Source of the DNA: UMGS1279 sp045540715
GTDB lineage: Bacteria; Bacillota; Clostridia; Oscillospirales; Acutalibacteraceae
Assembly (NCBI GenBank): GCA_045540715.1
Contig: JAZQHT010000004.1
Span: 1-64,000 of the forward strand
Length of the DNA: 64,000 nt
Reading direction: 5' to 3'
Of the stretch, positions 17,287 to 23,842 are shown in pieces. Every line of letters starts with the position of its first letter. Positions within the stretch are counted from its first letter, which is position 1. The notes beneath the pieces are model-generated. The model made no database searches and had not been told where the DNA came from. It was given only the letters and a program-made list of their open reading frames with translations. Made by a program: the position numbers and the translations under genes.

Positions 17287-19161
17287 CTATTTAATTGTAG
17301 TATATGCTATAACACCATATGCGGGTATTGTATCCGAAATTTTACCATTTGCTTCGATTGTTTTGTCAATTCCAATAACTTTACAATTTTCATCCGCTAT
17401 AACTTTTTCCGGGTCACACAAATGCCTATAATAGGTGTCGTTAAACATATCTCCAAGATTAATTTCAAATTCTTCTGAATTTGGATTTTCATTTGCAATT
17501 AATATATATTTATTTCCACACTTATCAATGCTTAGTGTACAACAAACTCCATCTATGCTTCCACCATTAAATACTTTAGTGCCCTCACCGCCGCCACAGT
17601 ATTTAGTAACTAGTGAAAAGGCATAAAAGCTTGGGTATGGAACTAGCGAACGTGTTACTTTGGGTATAAATCCACAACGATGATCGCCATTAACAAAGTT
17701 ATCTGCATTATTAGATGTTGAGCGTGGCCATTGTTGGTCTAGCGCAGTCCAAACTAACGAAGTTTCACAACCAGCGTTCATCATTGATATTGCAGCAACC
17801 GCATTTAAAGTGCCATGACTTACATCATTAAAACGGTCATCGTATTGAATATTATATTCATCGTACCAATATGGCTTACCATTTTTAATGTAATTGCGCG
17901 CTTCTTTAACCCACTCTTGCCAGTTATCATAAGTATCAGATACAATATCGCATGCAACCCAATACTTCCAACCCTTTTCACCTTCTTCAAATCCGGGATT
18001 AATGATGATATTTTCGTCACTTCCCTTTTCTGTTAAAGAAAAATCGTCAATAGATAATATGCCAAATCCATCTTTACCGTCGTAAAACGCGCCAACAAAA
18101 GCTTTGCAAGCCTCATTTGTTTTAAAAGTAACTGAATACTTTTTAAATTCATTAGGCATTTTAGCAAGTTCCAACATTTTTGTACTTGACTTAGTTAGCC
18201 TATTAGTTACTTGTCCCCCAGAATCAATAGTATTTCTCATGCCATCTCTATAACTAAAGGCACCAAAAATGCAATAACCCGTTGAATTTACTTTATTTTT
18301 AAAGTCATATTTTAAATAAACAGAAAGTTCGTATTCTGTATTAGCTTTTAATTCAACTAGCTGTTCGGGTCGTCCGCCCGGTGTTGAAATATTTAATGCG
18401 CGTTTACCAGAGTGAACGTCGCATTTACGCACGTTTGGAGACCACAAATAATTGTGACTTGAATAAATATCGATATATTCATCAGCATTATCATAACACC
18501 ATTTTAACATAGGTGATGTTTCGGTTGAACCTTCGTTCGGACCAACTAATTTTACTAAATCACGTCTATTATCTGCAATTAACTGCTCGTGAACTGCTTT
18601 AATTGATGCCTTCCACGTTTCAAAGCACTCAATATCGTAAGTTCCTTTAGTGCCTCCACAATTGTTTTGTGGTTCGGTAAAGAAAATTAAATACTTAATG
18701 TTAGTAAATCCATGAACTTCAATAAGTTGATGGACAGATTCGCTAACCCATTTAGCATAATTTTTTACTGCAGTTTCAAAAGTACCGTCAACATTAAATG
18801 GGCTTTTACCGGTCCAAGAATTGCCTAATACACAACCTGGGTTATTCCAGCCTGCTTGTAAAGCAATATCAATGCCACGATCTTTCATCCTTTGACACCA
18901 ATTATAGAAAATATTTATTTCTTTATTTTCCCAGTCCCAACATCTATTTTCTTCGTCCCAAGAGTACCAACGATAGAAGGTTCTAGCAATTTTTAGGCCC
19001 ATTTCTGCCGCTCTATTTGCCTCAATATCGCACTCTTCATCAGTATATGTATTGCCATATCTATCTGTAAAGCCTGCGTAACCGTGATAAACAGCGTTAT
19101 TACCTAAAAAGTTTTCTTGAACAGGTTTTGTAAAATCAGGATTAAAACTTCGCACAACCAT
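17287..19161 (-). CDS. Clan GH-A-like glycoside hydrolase with inserted binding module
   Basis: A 624-residue (beta/alpha)8-type hydrolase. The likely acid/base Glu is in LIFFTEPQN (E163) and the likely nucleophile Glu in YWYDEYNIQ (E435), the spacing pattern of clan GH-A enzymes. The barrel is interrupted at about residues 246-402 by a carbohydrate-binding-like module homologous to the free protein encoded immediately upstream. The barrel resumes with NWQEWVKEARNYI, and a beta-sandwich tail ends the protein. There is no signal peptide, so it is probably cytoplasmic. It is last in a coupled cassette with a GH27 alpha-galactosidase. I cannot assign the GH family number or substrate. Confidence 0.75.
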   Translation of the reverse strand: MVVRSFNPDFTKPVQENFLGNNAVYHGYAGFTDRYGNTYTDEECDIEANRAAEMGLKIARTFYRWYSWDEENRCWDWENKEINIFYNWCQRMKDRGIDIALQAGWNNPGCVLGNSWTGKSPFNVDGTFETAVKNYAKWVSESVHQLIEVHGFTNIKYLIFFTEPQNNCGGTKGTYDIECFETWKASIKAVHEQLIADNRRDLVKLVGPNEGSTETSPMLKWCYDNADEYIDIYSSHNYLWSPNVRKCDVHSGKRALNISTPGGRPEQLVELKANTEYELSVYLKYDFKNKVNSTGYCIFGAFSYRDGMRNTIDSGGQVTNRLTKSSTKMLELAKMPNEFKKYSVTFKTNEACKAFVGAFYDGKDGFGILSIDDFSLTEKGSDENIIINPGFEEGEKGWKYWVACDIVSDTYDNWQEWVKEARNYIKNGKPYWYDEYNIQYDDRFNDVSHGTLNAVAAISMMNAGCETSLVWTALDQQWPRSTSNNADNFVNGDHRCGFIPKVTRSLVPYPSFYAFSLVTKYCGGGEGTKVFNGGSIDGVCCTLSIDKCGNKYILIANENPNSEEFEINLGDMFNDTYYRHLCDPEKVIADENCKVIGIDKTIEANGKISDTIPAYGVIAYTTIK

Positions 19162-19166
19162 ACCTC

Positions 19167-19676
19167 CTATATTTCTTTTCTGAAGCCTTCAACATAAATC
19201 CATGCTTCATCATTTTCGAAGCTAGAATTTAACAATAAATTTTCTTCAGACCCTTCTTCACTCAACTTAAAATCATCAACAAATAAAACGTTACTTACAG
19301 CTCTTGAGCAATGGAAAATACCAATAATCGCTTCACTGTTATTTTCAGAATTAAAAGTGAATGAATAGTTTTTATAAGTTTCTTCTAAGTCCGAAAGTTG
19401 AATTAAAAGTGTGCTATTAACTGATATGCGGTTTGTAGGATAATCGCCTGATATTATATCATTTTTATCTGCAGTATAGGCACCTAATAAATCATAACCG
19501 CTAATGCCAAGCGGATTAGCAGCCTTTAACTTTAAATAGCACGATAAAATATAGTTTGTGTTTGGTTTTAAGGCAACTTTTTGATACACCCTACCATCTT
19601 TACCATTAATGACTGCTGCAGATACGCCCGAATTTACATCATTTACTTCAAAAACATCTAAATTAATTTCCGACAT
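19167..19676 (-). CDS. Free-standing CBM4/9-like module protein
   Basis: A 169-residue protein without signal peptide, made of almost nothing but one beta-sandwich-like module. It begins NSGVSAAVINGK..VYQKVALKPNTNY, continues GYDLLGAY, and ends VDDFKLSEEGSEENLLLNS followed by SFEND. It matches the module inserted in the next gene (VELKANTEYELSVYLK, GYCIFGAF, IDDFSLTEKGSDENIIINPG). In both copies the NPGFE..GW segment that normally opens CBM4/9-type modules is at the C-terminal end, suggesting a permuted order. It starts one base after the Cys4 gene and ends 5 bases before the hydrolase, so it is a real operon member. Function is unknown; substrate docking is possible. Confidence 0.6.
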   Translation of the reverse strand: MSEINLDVFEVNDVNSGVSAAVINGKDGRVYQKVALKPNTNYILSCYLKLKAANPLGISGYDLLGAYTADKNDIISGDYPTNRISVNSTLLIQLSDLEETYKNYSFTFNSENNSEAIIGIFHCSRAVSNVLFVDDFKLSEEGSEENLLLNSSFENDEAWIYVEGFRKEI

Positions 19677-19677
19677 A

Positions 19678-19893
19678 TTATTTAGTCCTTTCTTTATTAT
19701 CTAGTTCAAATAAAGTACAACCCATATCAACATATTGTTTTATCTTAGCATCTAGCACAGAAACATCACAATTAAATCTTTTTGCCAAGCACTCTTTACA
19801 CATATATTCTTCATTTACCATAGATACTAAACGTTTATAAAGGCCAATATCATTGGTTGTTAAAATTTTGCTACAATTTATACAAATATTCAT
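19678..19893 (-). CDS. Small Cys4 zinc-ribbon-like protein of unknown function
   Basis: A 71-residue protein with two CxxC pairs (C4/C7 and C32/C35) bracketing a helical stretch (NDIGLYKRLVSM), then a helical tail ending CTLFELDNKE. The spacing suggests one zinc-binding knuckle. I recognise the general pattern (CxxC, GLYKRL, CKECLAKRF, GCTLF) as a recurrent small clostridial protein with no assigned function. Its ATG overlaps the GH27 stop by one base (TAATG), and the next gene starts one base after its stop, so it is translated with the glycosidases. A regulatory or chaperone-like role is only a guess. Confidence 0.7.
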   Translation of the reverse strand: MNICINCSKILTTNDIGLYKRLVSMVNEEYMCKECLAKRFNCDVSVLDAKIKQYVDMGCTLFELDNKERTK

Positions 19894-21044
19894 TATTTTT
19901 GTTTAATAGAGATTCTGTAAATAGCAGATTGATGTGGCTCTAAACAATAATGGTTTAGCATTTCGTTTTTGAACTCAACATTTTTGCCGGTGAATAAATC
20001 TTTTATTGTAATATCTAATGGTAAATCAGAATTTAAGCCTAGCATATCAAATGTTACATATCGATTATATACGGTTTTCTCGCTAAAGTTAAAGAAACCA
20101 ACAGCAATATCGCCATTATCTAATATTCTACCATAACAGCAAATTTCAGGTGAATCAATAATTTCGTCAGAGCATTGAATTAACCAAGGTCTATTAAAAG
20201 CTTTATCTTGATTAAGTGCTATTAAATCTTTATTGGATAACAATGACAACGACGCGTCATCAATATTTCTAATATCGCAACCTATCATTAATGGTGAACC
20301 AACTAAACACCAAAAACCAAAATGTGTTTTATATTCTTCAATAGTAGGTTTTGCTCCTGGAATTGCACAGTATCCTTCACCGTTCATGCCAACAATTAGC
20401 ATATCTAAATCAGAAAAGCAATTCATAAAACTTACGCCTTTATATTTATGATAGGTTAAGGCTTGACATTTAATGTGATCCCAATCATCCTTAATGTCTC
20501 CGGCTAAACGCCAAATATTAGCACCTGTTGTATCAATCCAATCTTCTGTTTTATCTCTACCCCAAGAACAAGCAGAAAATAAAATTTCTCTACCTGTACT
20601 TTTTAAAGCTATGCTCATTTTTCTATATAAATCATCAGGATTAGCTTGTTTAGAACGGAAACAATAATCATATTTTAAAAAATCAATACCCCATTCTGCA
20701 AAAGTATTCGCATCGGTATATTCATGACCAAAGCTACCCGGATAACTTGCACAAGTCATAGTGCCCAAACAAGAGTACATACCAAATTTTAAACCGCGTT
20801 CGTGCAAATAGTCACAAATTACTTTCATACCATTTGGAAATTTATCTTTATTTGGTACCAAAATGCCATTTTCATCACGTTCAAATTCAGCCCAACAGTC
20901 ATCAATTACTAAATAATTGTAGCCTAATTCAATAAGGCCTTTTTCAACCATTGCATCTGCTAGTTCAAATAATAATTTTTCATTAATGTTGGGACCAAAA
21001 TAATTCCAAGTATTCATACCCATTGGAGGACGTGTAATAACCAT
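19893..21044 (-). CDS. GH27-type alpha-galactosidase
   Basis: A 383-residue glycoside hydrolase family 27 enzyme. It starts with the family-typical RPPMGMNTWNYFG; the nucleophile is Asp126 in FLKYDYC and the likely acid/base Asp183 in LAGDIKDDWD. The substrate-binding WRL region, the GSPLMIGCDI motif and a small beta-sandwich C-terminus are present. There is no signal peptide, so it should hydrolyse terminal alpha-galactosyl (or alpha-N-acetylgalactosaminyl) residues of imported oligosaccharides. AAGGGTG precedes the ATG. It is the first gene of a four-gene coupled cassette with its own promoter. Confidence 0.92.
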   Translation of the reverse strand: MVITRPPMGMNTWNYFGPNINEKLLFELADAMVEKGLIELGYNYLVIDDCWAEFERDENGILVPNKDKFPNGMKVICDYLHERGLKFGMYSCLGTMTCASYPGSFGHEYTDANTFAEWGIDFLKYDYCFRSKQANPDDLYRKMSIALKSTGREILFSACSWGRDKTEDWIDTTGANIWRLAGDIKDDWDHIKCQALTYHKYKGVSFMNCFSDLDMLIVGMNGEGYCAIPGAKPTIEEYKTHFGFWCLVGSPLMIGCDIRNIDDASLSLLSNKDLIALNQDKAFNRPWLIQCSDEIIDSPEICCYGRILDNGDIAVGFFNFSEKTVYNRYVTFDMLGLNSDLPLDITIKDLFTGKNVEFKNEMLNHYCLEPHQSAIYRISIKQK

Positions 21045-21073
21045 AAAATCACCCTTAAATATAATATATTTTC

Positions 21074-21102
21074 ACTTTAACATATTTTAATTAATAAGTA
21101 AA
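21074..21102 (-). promoter_or_regulatory. Promoter of the GH27 cassette
   Basis: TTTACT (21102-21097), 17-nt spacer, TAAAGT (21079-21074) on the minus strand, 30 bases before the GH27 ATG and downstream of the amidohydrolase terminator. Confidence 0.5.
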
Positions 21103-21150
21103 GGTTTAAAAATAACTTATTTCATTTGTCTTTTTTTGACCAAATTTTTA

Positions 21151-21178
21151 AAAATAAAAGAGCGCATTAAAGCGCTCT
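21151..21178 (-). terminator. Terminator of the amidohydrolase operon
   Basis: Stem AGAGCGC / GCGCTCT with a 6-nt loop, followed by a T-rich tract on the minus strand, 4 bases after the amidohydrolase stop. Confidence 0.82.
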
Positions 21179-21181
21179 AAA

Positions 21182-22867
21182 TTATTTATTAAAATAACCA
21201 TATGAAACAAAAAATTTATCTCCATTAATAACTTTATTATAAATGTCTTTAGCAAAATTACTATTAACCGTAAAATTACTTAAATTTAATGGAGTGGTAT
21301 TCCATTTAAAAACATATTTCAATATATCAAAAGATTCGTCTTCTTTTAAAATTGTAAATCTGTTTTGAAACTTGATAATATTACTATCTTCGGGTAATAA
21401 CGCCTTTAATGAAGAATCTAATAACCAGGAGTGACAAGTATAAGAATTAAATATAAAATTCGGATAAAATTCATCAAAAAATTTTTTAGACATTTCAATT
21501 GAAGCATTACAACCTTCATAATCTAATACACCAGTCGATGGTATATGAATTTCTAAAACATTATCACCCTTTATAACATCAGTACCAATATGGTTTATCT
21601 CTGCTTTACCAAAACAAAATTGTAATCTGCCAAGTTTAAATAAACGCATACTTAAATGTCTACTAAGCCAATCAATTTCTCCTAAATAAAGTTCGCCTTT
21701 AATTTCACTCCACGTCTTTGTCCAAATAACAATGTCGCTTAACGTATCAAGTAAAATTTCTTCACTTATTCCCTTTTCTTTGTATTTAGCTTCTAAATCT
21801 TCACACATAAAGAGGAAGGATAATAAGTTTCTTTTGCCATCTTCACAAGATAAATCATAATTCTCAATAGTAATACTATCAGAGATGGGAATTTCTTTTA
21901 AGGCTTTATAAAATTCATTGTTAAATTCAGAAGGAAAACCTAATTTTTTATACCATTTTTCAATAATTTTAAGTACATTTTCATTTTTACAAGACCACGC
22001 ATTTGAATTATCTGTGGTGGGTGTATTAATCGAAATTATGTCGTTCGATTTACCTAAAAAGCGCATCAAATTAAGATTGTAAAGTTTATTAATATTTTCT
22101 TTGCTCACACCTAATTTTTCAAATATCTTTCCATCAATTGTTAACCAATTTTTAGCCCAAGAGGAACTATAATCATGTGCATTAGAATCTGTGCCAAACA
22201 TAACGTTATTAGAAACATCGTAACCAATGGTGTAAAGTTTGGTTAAAAGCTCTTCTCTGTAAATTTCAGGTGTGCCCGGAGTTATATCAAAAAACATTTC
22301 TGCATTATTATCGCCATTATATCTTAATGCATTTAAAAACTTGCCATACATTGCAATACATTCGTCAATCCAGGGCCACGAACAGTGTCCCATTGAAAAG
22401 CGCAATCCTTTAATACTTAAAAGCGCTTCCCAATTTAATGGTCTATTAAAATTAGACGAAACTTTACCATCCCATAGTATACCAGAGTGAAAAATAACAG
22501 GTTTATTAAGACTAGCTATTTCTCTTAAAACCCTTAAGCACTCTTCTTCATAAACGTAAAAATCGGTACAAATAATCTTAAAAGCTACAATACCCTTTTC
22601 TACTGCTTTATGTATATTATCTATGATATTTTCCTCATAAGGATGAATCCAAAGTACAGGATAAATTCTATCTTCGTGCCCTTTTGTCCAAGCTAACACT
22701 TCTTCTAGCCTTTCATCAAATGAAGTGCCAAGCTCTGCATTTGCTCTTTTAGGCCAATTAGAAAAAACGCACGCACCGAAAATTCCCGAATCATCTAATC
22801 TTTTGATGAGTTTTTCGGGATTAATTTCGGTATTTAACGCGTGAATATGCATATCAAAAATATTCAT
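21182..22867 (-). CDS. Amidohydrolase-superfamily protein with long C-terminal extension
   Basis: A 561-residue protein. Residues about 1-285 are an amidohydrolase-2-like TIM barrel: metal-binding DMHIHA at the N-terminus, FHSGILW, MGHCSWPW and the late Asp in MFGTDSNAHD. The family hydrolyses or decarboxylates small carbonyl compounds using a divalent metal. The remaining roughly 275 residues (from about 290) match no domain I recognise. They are rich in aromatics, begin after NLNLMRFLGKS and include a second part resembling an alpha/beta unit (GDNVLEIHIPSTG). It is 8 bases downstream of an SGNH esterase gene and likely co-transcribed. The substrate is unknown. Confidence 0.72.
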   Translation of the reverse strand: MNIFDMHIHALNTEINPEKLIKRLDDSGIFGACVFSNWPKRANAELGTSFDERLEEVLAWTKGHEDRIYPVLWIHPYEENIIDNIHKAVEKGIVAFKIICTDFYVYEEECLRVLREIASLNKPVIFHSGILWDGKVSSNFNRPLNWEALLSIKGLRFSMGHCSWPWIDECIAMYGKFLNALRYNGDNNAEMFFDITPGTPEIYREELLTKLYTIGYDVSNNVMFGTDSNAHDYSSSWAKNWLTIDGKIFEKLGVSKENINKLYNLNLMRFLGKSNDIISINTPTTDNSNAWSCKNENVLKIIEKWYKKLGFPSEFNNEFYKALKEIPISDSITIENYDLSCEDGKRNLLSFLFMCEDLEAKYKEKGISEEILLDTLSDIVIWTKTWSEIKGELYLGEIDWLSRHLSMRLFKLGRLQFCFGKAEINHIGTDVIKGDNVLEIHIPSTGVLDYEGCNASIEMSKKFFDEFYPNFIFNSYTCHSWLLDSSLKALLPEDSNIIKFQNRFTILKEDESFDILKYVFKWNTTPLNLSNFTVNSNFAKDIYNKVINGDKFFVSYGYFNK

Positions 22868-22875
22868 AATTACCT

Positions 22876-23544
22876 CTAAAGTTGTTCTAAGAATTTTTGT
22901 AATTTATTTGCTATAATTATATGTCCATTATCGTTTGGATGAAGACCATCCGGAATATATTCTTCTTTAATTTCAGGAATTTCGGGTTGTAATCCGCTGT
23001 ATTTAAATAAGTCTAATACAGGCAAAGAATAATACTCCGCAACCTCACGAATTATTTCAACGTAATCTTTTAAAGTGCCATAAGCGTATGCTTTATCAGG
23101 ACGCTCTGCATTAGTATCCCCAACTCTATGTAAGGGTGTCATAATAATTACAGGCTTACCGATATATTTTTTAATTAAATTGCTAAACAAATAATGGCAT
23201 GCACCGTAAAAAGTATCTGGAGTTCTATCATCAAAATAACCTAGCGGTGCGTCACCGTGACCATAATCGTTAGTCCCACCAAAAACAACGACAGCATCTG
23301 CATCATCTGTCATTGAAGAAAATCTTTCGCTAAAAGAATTAACGTCAACGTAATCGTCTTTTGGTCTAAAGTCGGTGCCCTTTTGTATTGCAAAACGCGT
23401 TCCACCAATACCATAGGCATTTGCTTGTTTTAAACCGACATTTTCTTTAAGTAAATTAAAATATAATTTATCTTGAGAACTAACGCCAGAACCTGCAGTA
23501 ATGCTATCTCCTAAAAAGTTTATAATTTTACCTTCTAATTGCAT
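22876..23544 (-). CDS. SGNH/GDSL-family hydrolase
   Basis: A 222-residue esterase with all four SGNH blocks: nucleophile Ser in NFLGDSITAGSG, Gly in AYGIGGTRF, Asn in FGGTNDYGHG, and the catalytic Asp/His in IPDGLHPNDNGH. No signal peptide, so cytoplasmic. Such enzymes often remove acetyl or other acyl groups from sugars, which would suit its partnership with the downstream amidohydrolase and the neighbouring glycosidase cassette. It has its own promoter and AAGAAGGTG upstream of the ATG. The substrate is inferred only from context. Confidence 0.9.
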   Translation of the reverse strand: MQLEGKIINFLGDSITAGSGVSSQDKLYFNLLKENVGLKQANAYGIGGTRFAIQKGTDFRPKDDYVDVNSFSERFSSMTDDADAVVVFGGTNDYGHGDAPLGYFDDRTPDTFYGACHYLFSNLIKKYIGKPVIIMTPLHRVGDTNAERPDKAYAYGTLKDYVEIIREVAEYYSLPVLDLFKYSGLQPEIPEIKEEYIPDGLHPNDNGHIIIANKLQKFLEQL

Positions 23545-23570
23545 AAAAACACCTTCTTTTAATTTAATTT

Positions 23571-23599
23571 AGTATAGTATAAATATTATTAAAAGTCAA
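23571..23599 (-). promoter_or_regulatory. Promoter of the SGNH/amidohydrolase operon
   Basis: TTGACT (23599-23594), 17-nt spacer, TATACT (23576-23571) on the minus strand, 26 bases before the ATG. Confidence 0.75.
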
Positions 23600-23610
23600 A
23601 TATATAAAAT

Positions 23611-23636
23611 AAAAAAGGTGCCTATATAGGCACCTT
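23611..23636 (-). terminator. Terminator of the Gly-Arg tRNA operon
   Basis: Perfect palindrome AAGGTGCCTATATAGGCACCTT (arms 23615-23622 and 23629-23636) followed by a six-T run on the minus strand. It starts at the last base of the encoded CCA of tRNA-Arg. Confidence 0.9.
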
Positions 23637-23712
23637 GGCGCGCTTGAAGGGACTCGAACCCCTGACCCTCTGCTTAGAAGGCAGATGCTCTATCCAGCTG
23701 AGCTACAAGCGC
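23636..23712 (-). tRNA. tRNA-Arg (anticodon TCT)
   Basis: A 77-nt cloverleaf on the minus strand. Acceptor GCGCTTG pairs with CAAGCGC, the D-arm is AGCTCAGCTGGATAGAGC, the anticodon loop is CTTCTAA (TCT, reads AGA), the T-arm contains GGTTCGAGTCC, and CCA is encoded. It lies 4 bases downstream of tRNA-Gly and is co-transcribed with it. Confidence 0.98.
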
Positions 23713-23716
23713 ATAA

Positions 23717-23791
23717 TGGAGCGGGTGATGGGAATCGAACCCACACAGCCAGCTTGGAAGGCTGGAATTCTAGCCATTGAACTACACCCGC
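23717..23791 (-). tRNA. tRNA-Gly (anticodon TCC)
   Basis: A 75-nt cloverleaf on the minus strand. Acceptor GCGGGTG pairs with CACCCGC, the D-arm is AGTTCAATGGCTAGAAT, the anticodon loop is CTTCCAA (TCC), the T-arm is GGGTTCGATTCCC, and CCA is encoded. It is first in a two-tRNA operon with a promoter 16 bases upstream. Confidence 0.98.
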
Positions 23792-23806
23792 ATTAAAGCA
23801 AGAAAT

Positions 23807-23835
23807 ATTCTAGCACATTTCTCGCCCTAAGTCAA
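23807..23835 (-). promoter_or_regulatory. Promoter of the Gly-Arg tRNA operon
   Basis: TTGACT (23835-23830), 17-nt spacer, TAGAAT (23812-23807) preceded by TGC (extended -10) on the minus strand. It lies between the clp stop and tRNA-Gly, so the tRNAs do not depend on read-through. Confidence 0.82.
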
Positions 23836-23842
23836 GCAATTT

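Noticed and set aside
19167..19676. Free-standing module as a pseudogene fragment of a second hydrolase
   Set aside because: Start and stop fit the module boundaries exactly, and it is tightly spaced with both neighbours, so it looks like an intact gene. Decay cannot be excluded without homologues.
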